Assembly (NCBI GenBank): GCA_965230415.1
Contig: CBDDKZ010000005.1
Location: 2,790,001-2,854,000, forward strand
Direction of reading: 5' to 3'
DNA: 64,000 nucleotides
Origin: CBDDKZ01 sp965230415
Lineage (GTDB): Bacteria > Bacteroidota > Bacteroidia > Cytophagales > JAAEPT01
Shown here: positions 54,700-64,000 of the stretch, piece after piece
Layout of the letters: every line of letters begins with the position of its first letter
How positions within the stretch are numbered: position 1 is the first letter of the stretch
Program-made: the position numbers and the translations under genes
Notes under the pieces: generated by a model
Told to the model about the DNA's origin: nothing
Seen by the model: the letters and a program-made list of their open reading frames with translations, nothing else
Databases searched by the model: none

Positions 54700-57375
54700 C
54701 TATTGTTTAATAATACGTGAAGAGTAGATGTTACCATCCCGCGTGATACATTCTATAATATAGATACCGGATGGCAACGAAGCACAATTCCAGTTTAAAT
54801 TTTGATGAGCGTTTAGCTCTTTTTCTTCTTTTATTAAAATTCCCTTCCCATTATATATTCTAAGGTCGTAGCCTGATGTGGCTCCATTCAAATGAATAGC
54901 TAAGTTTTCGGAGAATGGATTAGGGTACGTAAGTAGTTCCGTAGCAATTTCAAGGTTCTTAGGTGAGTTATGAGCAGTTTTCGCTCCTGCAAGTGCGCAA
55001 TCATTAAGGAAATAATAAACTAATAAGCCTTTTTCCGGGTTTGGACTCGATGTTAAAATGTCCAAACCCCCATCTTGATTAAAATCGGCAAGAACCAATT
55101 TATAATAGGTGTTAAAAAGCAAATCAACCCCTTGTGCATTGGCGGGGTCTTCGAGGTGTGCGTCATGAGCAGTATACCTGAAATTAGCTAAGTTAATACT
55201 GGCAGGAACTTCATTTTCATAAATGATATAGGAGTACGGATCTGTAATTTGGTTATTATTGGCATGGTAGTTTCTGAAAATTATATCGTTGCTGCCATCG
55301 CCATTCATGTCGCCCACTGCTATACCAAAAGTTTGAGAAATCTCCAGGCTACCTTGAAAACCAAATGACAGGTATTGGGGTGTGGAATGGTTGCGATATA
55401 CACGTAATTCTTCGTTGCTACCATCTATTCTGTTTGCAACTAATAAATCTTCTTTACCGTCGCTATCGATATCACCAAAATGAATGCTTGCAATACTTGT
55501 AATTGAGCTTCCTATGTAAAATGGCGCATCGAAACCATACGTGTTATTTTGGAAAGTCCCCGGGTGTATAATCACCGTTTTTCGCGCATGATCACTGGCA
55601 ACGAAATCAGTAATATGATCACCGTTCATGTCATGGAAATGAATCTCACCTAGTTTGAATTGGAAAACGATCGCCTGCGCATTCTCAAATTGAATATTTC
55701 CCGGAGTACTACTGTTTCTGTATACATAAATAATTGTTTGAAGAGGTTCGTCAGACGGGATCACCAAATCTTTCTTACCGTCGCCATCCCAATCTACAAG
55801 TGCGGAATAATGAGAAATATAAGGGGCTACGTTGATCGGGTTTGCAAATGAAATAGTTCCGGGAGAACTGGTGTTTCTTGAAATGATGGTATGTCCATCT
55901 GTAGCGTTACCTGCTAACAGGTCTTTTTTGCCATCTCCATCCACGTCTTCGAAAACCAGAGCAGATATATCATGATTATAGATACTAATGCGGTTATCGA
56001 AAGACGATTCCGTAAAAGTCGTTGAAGATTGATTCTTGTAAGCGTAAACCTGGTCATTGACATAATCCTGAGCAATAATATCTGTTTTACCGTCAGAATC
56101 TAAATCTTCAGCAATCACAATTTGTTTCTGCCCGTCGGTGTCATAAACGGTATGCACCAGCACCTTTTGCTCTTTGGCAGTAGTTGTACTGCTGATTCCG
56201 GTAAAAGGGTTGGCACAAATTTCAGCGGAGGTCAGCCTTTGAGTATGTGTATAATAATCAAAATTTGCTTCTACTTCCAAGCTGTAAGGGATGGTGACTG
56301 TCGCTCCTGCTGCGATTGATAGGGAGTTTATCACAGCATACCAACCCGAGCTTCCGGAAAAAACAATTTGAAAATCGCTGCCTCCTACCAGTGAAAAGTC
56401 GTGTGCAGAACTCGTTGACAATGTAGCATTGGTAACAGCTCTGTTTGAAGGGTTATGAATTGATACTTCATAATTAATGATATCACCGACGCAAAAACCA
56501 TCGCTACCATTAACAATAGATGTATTAATTTCTAAATTGGCTTTACCATTTACCGTAGTGCTCGTGGAAACTCCGGTAAACGGGTTCTCGCAAGTATTGT
56601 AGGAAGTGACGCGTTGTTTATGTGTATAGCTGTCAATGGGATTTTTTACTTCCAGACTGTAATAAACTATGACATAATCATCGTATTCCAATTCAAAAGC
56701 ATCTGTCCATTTGCTCCATGATTCTCCAATGGCTATCCCTCCGTCAAAAGGGTTGTTTCCTGCCAATTCAAAGTCTGTACTGGATGAAATACTTAGTTTG
56801 ACATCGGGTACATCTCTTCCTGGGTTCGAAATCCGAACTTTAAAATCGATGATGTCTCCTGGACAGTAGCCTTCCGGGCTTGGGTTGAGGATCTCTGTAG
56901 TCACATCTAAAGAAGTTTTACCCAAAACCTCTGTATAGGTTTGATAGCCGGAATAACCATTACAGGATTCAGAAGAGACTACGCGTTGTACGTGTGCATA
57001 ATGCCTGAAAACGTTTTGAACTTCCAGGCTGTAGTGGAAAGTTTGGGAAGAACCCGCCGCTAAGGTTAAATAAGAAGTAGAAGAGCCCCAGCCTCCGGCT
57101 GTACCGTTTCCATGGACGAAGGAGTGAGGTCCCGTTAATGCAAAGTCATGACTTGAGGATATAGATAAATAGGTGTTGTGGATATCAAAGTTATTGGGGT
57201 TGCTTACGACCACTTCAAAATCAATGATATCTCCAGGGCAAAATCCTTCAGGATTTTGGTTCAGGATCTGGCTTGTAATTTGTAAGTCACCACAACCGGA
57301 TGTTTGACTAAAGGCCTTCCAGTTTGCCAGTGCTGAAACTAGAAACAGAAACATAAATTGACGAATTGTTATCAT
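54700..57375 (-). CDS. T9SS protein with DUF11-like repeats and FG-GAP propeller
   Basis: 891 residues with a signal peptide (MFLFLVSALANWKAFSQ). Three DUF11-like beta-sandwich repeats come first (EGFCPGDIIDFEVVVSNPNN, EGYCPGDIIDFKVRISNPG, DGFCVGDIINYEVSIHNPS). An FG-GAP propeller with calcium loops follows (DLDSDGKTDIIAQDY, DVDGDGKKDLLAG, DIDSDGKEDLLVA), then a type A sorting domain (ELLTYPNPFSENLAIHL). It matches the C-terminal half of the adjacent 2036-residue protein but lacks its protease domain. Surface display is likely; ligand unknown. Confidence 0.88.
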   Translation of the reverse strand: MITIRQFMFLFLVSALANWKAFSQTSGCGDLQITSQILNQNPEGFCPGDIIDFEVVVSNPNNFDIHNTYLSISSSHDFALTGPHSFVHGNGTAGGWGSSTSYLTLAAGSSQTFHYSLEVQNVFRHYAHVQRVVSSESCNGYSGYQTYTEVLGKTSLDVTTEILNPSPEGYCPGDIIDFKVRISNPGRDVPDVKLSISSSTDFELAGNNPFDGGIAIGESWSKWTDAFELEYDDYVIVYYSLEVKNPIDSYTHKQRVTSYNTCENPFTGVSTSTTVNGKANLEINTSIVNGSDGFCVGDIINYEVSIHNPSNRAVTNATLSTSSAHDFSLVGGSDFQIVFSGSSGWYAVINSLSIAAGATVTIPYSLEVEANFDYYTHTQRLTSAEICANPFTGISSTTTAKEQKVLVHTVYDTDGQKQIVIAEDLDSDGKTDIIAQDYVNDQVYAYKNQSSTTFTESSFDNRISIYNHDISALVFEDVDGDGKKDLLAGNATDGHTIISRNTSSPGTISFANPINVAPYISHYSALVDWDGDGKKDLVIPSDEPLQTIIYVYRNSSTPGNIQFENAQAIVFQFKLGEIHFHDMNGDHITDFVASDHARKTVIIHPGTFQNNTYGFDAPFYIGSSITSIASIHFGDIDSDGKEDLLVANRIDGSNEELRVYRNHSTPQYLSFGFQGSLEISQTFGIAVGDMNGDGSNDIIFRNYHANNNQITDPYSYIIYENEVPASINLANFRYTAHDAHLEDPANAQGVDLLFNTYYKLVLADFNQDGGLDILTSSPNPEKGLLVYYFLNDCALAGAKTAHNSPKNLEIATELLTYPNPFSENLAIHLNGATSGYDLRIYNGKGILIKEEKELNAHQNLNWNCASLPSGIYIIECITRDGNIYSSRIIKQ

Positions 57376-57418
57376 AATTTTTGGAGATTTATAGTAATGG
57401 GAAATTTGTGCTGTCAGG

Positions 57419-57458
57419 AAAAATGAGAAGACCTGAAAGGTTTGGCCTTCTCATTTTT
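57419..57458 (-). terminator. Terminator of the 2036-residue protein gene
   Basis: AAAAATGAGAAG (57419-57430) pairs with CTTCTCATTTTT (57447-57458), with an inner ACCT/AGGT pair in the loop, 20 bases beyond the stop. Confidence 0.8.
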
Positions 57459-57477
57459 GTGTGAAATTTACTGGAGA

Positions 57478-60400
57478 TTACAATTTACTTACTCGAGATC
57501 TGGCTATTTGACCATCCTCGCTTATACATTCAATAATGTAAAATCCTGAGGGGAAATCGGTGCTATTCCAATTTCCGGTTTCATGAGCGTCTAAGTGTTG
57601 TTGTTGCTCAATAAGGTGTCCTTTGCTATCGAATATTCGGATTTCGTAAGGGGAGCTAGCTCCATTAAATTCGATGGATATACCATCTGTAAACGGATTT
57701 GGGTAACTCCTAATTTCAGAGAGATTTGTTGCTTCATTAAAATTGGTTACAAAATTGTCAGACCTTTCCAAACTCAGAGAACAATCTTCAATGAAATAAT
57801 AAATCACGATTCCGTGCGTAGAGTAAGGGGTGATAGACACTATGTCGGCACTACCATCCAAATTATAATCATCGATTTCAAGCGTTTCGGCATGAGCGAA
57901 ATCTAAGGTGCTTCCGGTGCTGGCCGGGTCTCTTCTATTCGGATGTTCCGACAATGTGAAGTTTTGCAAATCAAGTGAAGCAGGGTCGGTGTTTTCATAA
58001 ACGATGATGGTGTTCGTAGGAACCGTCGGGTTGTTGACTTGTGCATCTGTTTTGAAAACAATGTCGTTGTTTCCATCATTGTTGATGTCACCAATCGCAG
58101 TTGACAAGGAATTTCCTGCAGGTACCTGACCAACCTGGTTAAACGATATAGTGCCGTTTGTGGTGTTTCTGTGAACTGTAATTTCATTAGACGTGGCTAC
58201 ACTATTTGTGACCAGCAAGTCACTGTTGTTATCACCATCAATGTCTCCGGTGGTTAAAGCAATGGCTGCACCGGAGTTGGCAAAAGTAGCTTCTGTTCCA
58301 ATGGAGAAATTACCCACTGTTGACGTGTTTTTGTATACATAATATTCGTTTTGATTGAATACGTAGCTGTATACAAAATCGTCCAGTCCGTCATTGTCAA
58401 AATCACAGAAATCGATCAGGTTGATGCCATGGTTAAGTGATATGGTTTGACGCGATTGAAAGCTTAAATTTCCCGGAGTACTGAGGTTCCTATATACATA
58501 AATTCTGCCGTTTGTGTAAAGCCCGGTTAAGACGATGTCTTTTTTGCCATCGCCATCAAAATCCGGGAGAGCGAGCACATTATCTGCAAAATCAGTAACT
58601 ATATAAGCATTGTCAAATTGGACGTTGCCCACCGTACTTGTGTTTCTATAAATTAAGGTAGGGAATGTGGAGTTACCGGTTAAGACGATGTCTTTTTTGC
58701 CATCGCCGTCCATATCATCAGAGCGCATGTCAAACACTTCACCGCTGTGCAGTTCTACTTTGTTGCCTATGGACAATTCATCGATAGCACCATCCGATTC
58801 ATTGGGGTAAAAGAACGTTTTTTCGATGTCATCGTCATATACAACTAGGTCTTTTTTGCCATCGCCGTCGAAATCTTCATAACACAAAATCAGTTTTTTA
58901 CCATTGTCATCATAGGAAGTATAAACCAGCGCCGATTCAGATTCCAAACCATCAATGGTTGTAGAGGATGATATTCCTACAAAAGAAGGTGCGCAGATGT
59001 AATCGGAAACCACACGTTGATAATGTGTAATGCTTTCGAAAGCATTTTCTACTATGAAGCTATAATTGTAAGTAACAGTTTCGTTTGGAGCAATAGTAAG
59101 GAAGTCGGTCCATTTACTCCACCCCGATCCCATATTAATACCTCCGTCAAAGGGGTCATTACCAAAAAAGGCAAAATCGGAATTGGACGAAATTGAGAGT
59201 TTGGCGTCCGGGATTTCAAGCGAAGAAGGGTTGTGAATAGTAACTTCAAAATCGATAACGTCACCAACGCAATAGCCATCAGCTTGTGGGTTGAGTATGT
59301 TTGTATTGATCTCAAGTTCTCCTTTACCATTCACAGTTGTGATTTCTACTAAGCCGGGAATTTCTGCATTACAGGTATTGTTAGCATAGATGCGATGAGG
59401 AATGCTGTAAGTGGTAAAAGAGTTGTTAACAATAAAAGAATAGTCCAGGCTTAAATTAGTTTCACCCCCAATGTCGATGGGGTTTGTACTGGCAAACCAC
59501 CCACCGGGAAAGCCATTTGTGTTTACGAAAGGATTCAGTCCTGTCAGGCTAAAGTTGCTATTTGCATTGATAGACAGTGTGAGATCTTCTACTGTCGTTG
59601 ACGATGGGTTGCTTATTGTTGCTCTGAAGTTTATTATATCACCTTCACAATAACCTTCTGCGGATTCATTGAGAATCTCCACTTCGAATTCAAGCTCAGG
59701 CATGCCAAATACGGTTGTGCTGGTAGAAACGCCGGAATAGGGGTTGTCACAGGTTTGAAAAGAGGTTACACGTTGGATATGTGTGTAAGAGTTAAAGCTG
59801 TTTATTACCTCTAAGCTGTAGTTGAGTGTAATGGTTTCTCCGTGTTCAATGGGAAATGGAGAGGTCCACTTGCTCCAAAAGTTTCCAAAACCGATACCGC
59901 CCGTAAAAGGATGGCTGCCAACTAATTGAAAATCAGTGCTCGAAGAAGTGGTTAATTTGGCATCGCTAATGTCAGGTCCCGGATTGGTGATTTCTACTTG
60001 GTAGTTAATAATGTCTCCCGGGCAGTAACTTTCCTGAGGATTCATGATTTCCGTGTTTACCTCTAACGAAGATTTTCCTTGTACATCAGTGTAGGCATAA
60101 TAACCTGAATATCCATTGCAGGATTCGGGAGAGACTGCACGCTGTATATGCGTATAGTAGTCAAAGGCACTGGTTACTTCCAGACTATAGTGGAATACCT
60201 GAGAAGCACCGGCTGCTAATGTAGTGTAACTCGTATAAGTACCCCAGCTACCACTGCTTCCACCGCCACCAACGAAAGGATTGTTGCCAGTTAGTGAGAA
60301 ATCGTGACTGGATGTAATAGACAGACGCGTGTTGTTGAGTGGAAAGCTATTAGGGTTGGTAATCACTACTTCGAAGTCGATAATGTCACCTGGGCAGAAA

Positions 60401-63400
60401 CCTTCAGGCTCCGGGTTGAGCACTGTTGAAGTGATGAACAAATCACCGCAGCAGTGCCCTACGCTCAGATTTGCAGTTGAGTTCAATGGTAAAGGCTCAC
60501 AACTATTTTCACCCGAAATGACTTGATGCAACAATGTCAGATCACTGACAGGCAAGTCTGTAACCTCCATTTTGTAGACCAGTACCACTTGCTCCCCAGC
60601 TGCTAAGTCCAAAGGGTTTGTTTCAATAAAGTCAAGTCCTGCATTCACAAAATGGCCTGGAGCAGATACCGCAAACCCTTCAGGAATTTGTGCTTGTGCA
60701 ACTAATGCGCTCATATCGCTATTGCCATTGTTTGTTAAAATTACTTCCAGGGTAATTTCATCTCCCGGGCATAAATCAGGGCTGTCTTTAATTATGTGTG
60801 TGTTAATGGATAGCGGTGAACAACATTCGTCTTCACCAATAACGATATTGGAATTACCGTTTTGACTGGTAGGGTCTATGCACAAAGAGCCTGATGTCGT
60901 CCCCTGAATCTGAATAAGCTGGCTAAAGCCACTTATAGCAGTTGATAAGGCCCTGAATTGTGCGATAAAAGTCATAGATTCGCCAGGCGCCAGCGCGCCC
61001 GCAGGTATCGAGTTGATCAGTTGTCCGGCATTATTGAATACACCATTATCTACTATTTCGATTTGTTTTGGGTTGATATTGGTGAGGTTATCGCTGATGT
61101 CTATTTCAATAGGATGCGGGTTGCTTATGGAGCCATTATTAGTAATGGTATAGGTAATGGTAAAATAAGCTCCGGGACATGGCTGGTTATTACTGACATC
61201 CATCGAGATGTCTATCGGTTCAAAATTATCAGGGTACATTTCAACATCATCTATGTATGCAGTCATGCTAAAATCAGCTGGGCGCTTAGGAGCGAACAAG
61301 ATGCGATCTATTCCGTCAGGGAAACTTCCGGCAGGAATATTGATAGTATAAGTTACAAATCCATCATTTTTTAAATTGGCAATTTGAGCTTTCCCCAAAT
61401 AATTTAATACGTATGAATCTGTTCCGTCGGTAGCAGTTGTTGGAGTATTGAACTCATCGGGAATAACTAGCCCTATGTTTTGATTGTCAGGACTTTCAAA
61501 AGACACTGGCAAATCGCCAATGCCACCTGCAACGAGTACATGGCCCAATTCATTAATAGGTGCTCCGTAATTTGTAGCATAGGCTTTAAAAGATAAGGTA
61601 TATGCCAAGGTGTTGTTTAGCGGAGAATTTAACTGTAAAATGATACTTTCCCTGAATCCGTTCATAGTATTGGCCATTCCTGTGTATTGAGTGTTACCGG
61701 GTGATTCACCAATAACACCATCCGTTTGAATTAAGAAAGGTGAGTTGGATCCGATAAAGTCAGGAGTTACATTGTCTGCTAAGTTGAAGTTATTCAGAGG
61801 CATCATGGCAATAGATAAATAGCTGCTCCTGAAAGGAATGGCCTCAAAGTCTCCATGACATACTAAATTACAGGAATTGTTTTGGCACCCGGGAAGTGCA
61901 GCCGCTTCAACTTCAATGAATATATAAGTGATATTTCCTTTTACACCCGCAGCATTAACAGGCCGGTATCTAAAGATAGTCATACCTATAGCGTCTGCCG
62001 GTGCTCTATATGTAAATCCTGTGTGGATGTTATTTTCATCATAAAGGATGGTGTTTGCTTCATTGTAAACATCATTCATTGTGCCATAACCATATAACAT
62101 ATCGAGGCAAGACAGATGTGTAGTATTTACGTCATTTTTCAATATATCGTCAAAGTCCAGCGTAATACTTTCCCCAGCTACAACTTTAAACTCATAATCA
62201 CTATTATTGCTGACATGCCATGGCGTGAAATCGTTAATACCAGCGACATTTTGCGTATTTGGATTATCCGGACTGGAGCTACTTTGTGTTGAATAAGTTA
62301 TTTGCCCTTCACCATTTCCATTTAAATCGACATTTACTGCGTTTTCGCCATAGATATCAGTTATGTAAAACCCTAATGCCGATAATACTCTTAATTCATC
62401 TGCATGTGGGAAACGTTGTACCCAATTGGGGCCAGGTCCGCTTGAGTGATTCATGACGAATCCGTTTCCTATGTAATTTGAGTTGTTGTCAGTGGATTGA
62501 GGGTCACAATTGAAGTGACTCAGGCTCGATCCAGGCTGGTAATTACTTGGTGAATAAACAGGTAGTATTACAAAAGGAGATGAAAATTCTGTGTGACCAC
62601 AGCCCCCTGTAGTGCTTTCATTTCCAAACTGCTGATCATAACAATTGACGCTAGTAGAAATATAACTGTTGCCATTGTGTGACAAAAAAGTGTCATAAAG
62701 TGAATACAAACCATCCATTCCATTAGTACCATTATTGTTCAATTCACTACGTCCGTTCTCATCTATTACTGAGCTTACACCGAGCATATGTATCGCTTCA
62801 TGTAAAATGGTAGAATAGAGGTCGTTTTGGTTAACCGGGATAGTCGTTGTAGAAATGTCCGTGTTCCAATTTACGTTATTGAAATTGATAAGTAACATGC
62901 CATGGTAGATACCGTTTTCAGATTGTAAAACAGTTTGATAGAGGTTTTTGTAGGGATTTTCTCCGGAATTAATTGTTTTCCATACAGTACCATAAGTAAT
63001 TCCGCTTACCAGATCATCATAAAATTGAGAGGCGCCTGCCAAAGCGTTCGAAGGCATAGGAGCACCGTTTGGCAAGGTGTTAGATCGAACCATAACCTCA
63101 ACATAGGGGTCATTATTGCCATCGTTGGGGTATACCTCCGGTAACCCGCTCGGCAGGCCATTAGTAGAAACAAGAATGGATAGGTCTCTGAATACCTGTT
63201 TGATCGTTTCAACACGTTGCCCTTGGGCAGTGCCGGCATTTTCATCCAGAGGGCCTCCATTGGCCTCGTCTGTATCTATAAAGTGCAGTCGAAATATTCC
63301 TGCAGTAGCCGATTGTAATTTGTGCGATTGCCCTTTACCCGTATCGTTGTTTTTAGATACCGCTAAATCGTTAAGACTGTAATGGTTTCCCCACTTATCC

Positions 63401-63588
63401 ATAATGTATTTATGTGATGATTGAGCTTTAGACTCAACATCGGAATCGTCGTGACTAGTGGGAGGTAATAGAGAGAATACATTACCTGGATGTGCAGGTA
63501 GTTGCGTAGTTGTGTTTTTTTGTGCATACGAAAGCACGGTTGTTAGTGTGCATGCCCAATATAGGACTTGCCGTAGTAAAAACTTCAT
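57478..63588 (-). CDS. Giant T9SS metzincin-like protease with DUF11 repeats and FG-GAP propeller
   Basis: 2036 residues with a signal peptide (LLRQVLYWACTLTTVLSYAQ). The N-terminal 450 residues carry a zinc-protease motif HEAIHMLG (His263, Glu264, His267). SLSHFN (His358) and FVMNHSSG (Met379) follow, then LRVLSALGFYITD. This order resembles leishmanolysin (M8), where a distant third His and a Met-turn precede an LGFY helix. A carbohydrate-binding-like or adhesion region follows (450-800), then six DUF11-like repeats (CPGDIIDFEVVITNP, CPGDIINYQVEITNP), an FG-GAP propeller (DFDGDGKKDLVVYD) and a type A sorting domain (EIRSYPNPFTDGISIEF). It is probably a surface or secreted protease; activity is inferred. 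Confidence 0.85.
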   Translation of the reverse strand: MKFLLRQVLYWACTLTTVLSYAQKNTTTQLPAHPGNVFSLLPPTSHDDSDVESKAQSSHKYIMDKWGNHYSLNDLAVSKNNDTGKGQSHKLQSATAGIFRLHFIDTDEANGGPLDENAGTAQGQRVETIKQVFRDLSILVSTNGLPSGLPEVYPNDGNNDPYVEVMVRSNTLPNGAPMPSNALAGASQFYDDLVSGITYGTVWKTINSGENPYKNLYQTVLQSENGIYHGMLLINFNNVNWNTDISTTTIPVNQNDLYSTILHEAIHMLGVSSVIDENGRSELNNNGTNGMDGLYSLYDTFLSHNGNSYISTSVNCYDQQFGNESTTGGCGHTEFSSPFVILPVYSPSNYQPGSSLSHFNCDPQSTDNNSNYIGNGFVMNHSSGPGPNWVQRFPHADELRVLSALGFYITDIYGENAVNVDLNGNGEGQITYSTQSSSSPDNPNTQNVAGINDFTPWHVSNNSDYEFKVVAGESITLDFDDILKNDVNTTHLSCLDMLYGYGTMNDVYNEANTILYDENNIHTGFTYRAPADAIGMTIFRYRPVNAAGVKGNITYIFIEVEAAALPGCQNNSCNLVCHGDFEAIPFRSSYLSIAMMPLNNFNLADNVTPDFIGSNSPFLIQTDGVIGESPGNTQYTGMANTMNGFRESIILQLNSPLNNTLAYTLSFKAYATNYGAPINELGHVLVAGGIGDLPVSFESPDNQNIGLVIPDEFNTPTTATDGTDSYVLNYLGKAQIANLKNDGFVTYTINIPAGSFPDGIDRILFAPKRPADFSMTAYIDDVEMYPDNFEPIDISMDVSNNQPCPGAYFTITYTITNNGSISNPHPIEIDISDNLTNINPKQIEIVDNGVFNNAGQLINSIPAGALAPGESMTFIAQFRALSTAISGFSQLIQIQGTTSGSLCIDPTSQNGNSNIVIGEDECCSPLSINTHIIKDSPDLCPGDEITLEVILTNNGNSDMSALVAQAQIPEGFAVSAPGHFVNAGLDFIETNPLDLAAGEQVVLVYKMEVTDLPVSDLTLLHQVISGENSCEPLPLNSTANLSVGHCCGDLFITSTVLNPEPEGFCPGDIIDFEVVITNPNSFPLNNTRLSITSSHDFSLTGNNPFVGGGGSSGSWGTYTSYTTLAAGASQVFHYSLEVTSAFDYYTHIQRAVSPESCNGYSGYYAYTDVQGKSSLEVNTEIMNPQESYCPGDIINYQVEITNPGPDISDAKLTTSSSTDFQLVGSHPFTGGIGFGNFWSKWTSPFPIEHGETITLNYSLEVINSFNSYTHIQRVTSFQTCDNPYSGVSTSTTVFGMPELEFEVEILNESAEGYCEGDIINFRATISNPSSTTVEDLTLSINANSNFSLTGLNPFVNTNGFPGGWFASTNPIDIGGETNLSLDYSFIVNNSFTTYSIPHRIYANNTCNAEIPGLVEITTVNGKGELEINTNILNPQADGYCVGDVIDFEVTIHNPSSLEIPDAKLSISSNSDFAFFGNDPFDGGINMGSGWSKWTDFLTIAPNETVTYNYSFIVENAFESITHYQRVVSDYICAPSFVGISSSTTIDGLESESALVYTSYDDNGKKLILCYEDFDGDGKKDLVVYDDDIEKTFFYPNESDGAIDELSIGNKVELHSGEVFDMRSDDMDGDGKKDIVLTGNSTFPTLIYRNTSTVGNVQFDNAYIVTDFADNVLALPDFDGDGKKDIVLTGLYTNGRIYVYRNLSTPGNLSFQSRQTISLNHGINLIDFCDFDNDGLDDFVYSYVFNQNEYYVYKNTSTVGNFSIGTEATFANSGAAIALTTGDIDGDNNSDLLVTNSVATSNEITVHRNTTNGTISFNQVGQVPAGNSLSTAIGDINNDGNNDIVFKTDAQVNNPTVPTNTIIVYENTDPASLDLQNFTLSEHPNRRDPASTGSTLDFAHAETLEIDDYNLDGSADIVSITPYSTHGIVIYYFIEDCSLSLERSDNFVTNFNEATNLSEIRSYPNPFTDGISIEFNGASSPYEIRIFDSKGHLIEQQQHLDAHETGNWNSTDFPSGFYIIECISEDGQIARSRVSKL

Positions 63589-63628
63589 GATTTAAGGTTT
63601 AAGTAATATGTCGTTGTTAAGTTAAAAG

Positions 63629-63652
63629 TAAGCACCTGTTAACAGGTGCTTA
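63629..63652 (-). terminator. Perfect 24-bp palindrome, terminator of the rightmost gene
   Basis: The half-site TAAGCACCTGTT is followed immediately by its exact reverse complement, nine bases beyond the stop of the gene at 63661. With no loop it would fold with a few bases unpaired; it may work in both directions. Confidence 0.65.
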
Positions 63653-63660
63653 GGGGGTGT

Positions 63661-64000
63661 TTAGCGCTTGTTAACGCGTGTTGTAGCCATTTGTCCATTT
63701 GCAGTGATGCATTCGATGATGTACATGCCGCTGGTGTAAAGTTGTGTGTTTAAGATTATTGGTGCGTCAGTACTTACGTTAGCGATACTTTCAATTAATG
63801 ATCCATTATTATTATAAATGTTCATGTGAAAGTTTTCGACAGTACTATTTAATCTGATATTCAGCTGGCTGTTGAACGTTGTGGGAAAAGCATCAATGAA
63901 CAAGTCGGAGATGCTACCAGGGGCGTTTTCAGGAATAGGGTCGGGGTGTATTTCTACATTGTTGATTTTTAGAGGAACAGTGCCCGGGCATGTTTCAACA
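63661..64000 (-). CDS. T9SS protein, C-terminal end only
   Basis: The frame is open to the right edge, so only the last 112 codons are present. Reading inward: ETCPGTVPLKINNVEIHPDP, then the type A sorting domain DAFPTTFNSQLNIRLNSTVE, MNIYNNNGSLIESI, SGMYIIECITANGQMATTRV. IECIT.NGQMA..RV closely matches the ends of the two proteins to its left (IIECISEDGQIARSRV, IIECITRDGNIYSSRI), so this is a third member of the same cluster. The function of its missing body is unknown. Confidence 0.85.
   Translation of the reverse strand, partial: VETCPGTVPLKINNVEIHPDPIPENAPGSISDLFIDAFPTTFNSQLNIRLNSTVENFHMNIYNNNGSLIESIANVSTDAPIILNTQLYTSGMYIIECITANGQMATTRVNKR

Noticed and set aside
1..64000. rRNA, tRNA, insertion sequence, prophage, plasmid origin or restriction-modification system
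   Set aside because: I scanned for their typical genes and motifs and found none that I could support by reading.

Overview
The window is chromosomal DNA of a Bacteroidota bacterium (Cytophagia, Flavobacteriia or Saprospiria type; I cannot resolve the class). The evidence is a dense set of proteins ending in type IX secretion system (T9SS) sorting domains, a PorP/SprF protein, CHU_C type-B sorting domains, AraC regulators and ECF sigma factors typical of the phylum, AT-rich DNA and few Shine-Dalgarno sequences. I see no rRNA, tRNA, transposase, integrase or CRISPR array. Genes lie on both strands in short operons.

1-20 kb is a mixed housekeeping and accessory stretch: an edge-truncated cupin, an exported NTF2/SnoaL-like protein directly followed by an ECF sigma factor with a Cys-rich tail, an alpha/beta hydrolase with a Cys nucleophile, an AraC regulator, outer-membrane proteins, a second ECF-sigma/SnoaL operon that also encodes an MGMT-fold protein, four GNAT acetyltransferases, a Crp-like regulator, a CPBP protease, a formylglycine-generating-enzyme-like protein and two putative alpha/alpha-toroid proteins. 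A frameshifted T9SS polysaccharide-lyase-like remnant sits at 12.9-13.8 kb. Four palindromes phased at exactly 21 bp follow the CPBP gene.

20-29 kb holds two tandem paralogous exported proteins of about 1330 residues; their upstream elements and terminators are also duplicated. 29.5-35.1 kb is a decaying region: one intact NAD(P)-binding oxidoreductase, then an AraC/dehydrogenase chimera, an AraC tail, a TonB-receptor N-terminal remnant and a GyrI-like domain with a nonsense codon. An intact OmpR-type two-component pair with a likely 11-bp direct-repeat operator follows, then a BNR-repeat pseudogene with an apparent Trp-to-stop change. 35.3-39.2 kb is an 11-unit repeat protein whose DNA repeats at 654 bp.

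39.4-54.6 kb carries a methyltransferase, a T9SS subtilase, an FG-GAP/ASPIC protein, a DUF2157-GDYXXLXY membrane pair, and a four-gene type-B T9SS module (two paralogous beta-propeller substrates, a PorP/SprF protein and a TPR/PD40 protein). That module converges on an ECF sigma/putative anti-sigma pair. 54.7-64 kb is a run of three T9SS proteins; the central one (2036 residues) begins with a metzincin-like protease domain laid out like leishmanolysin, and its shorter neighbour looks like the same protein without the protease.

Overall the window is dominated by secreted and surface proteins: twelve T9SS clients or remnants in 64 kb, with three ECF sigma factors, one two-component system and one Crp-like and one AraC-type regulator that are intact. 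The most promising leads are the duplicated sigma/SnoaL modules, the type-B secretion module, the leishmanolysin-like giant protein, the phased palindromes and the fused or decaying genes at 30-32 kb.
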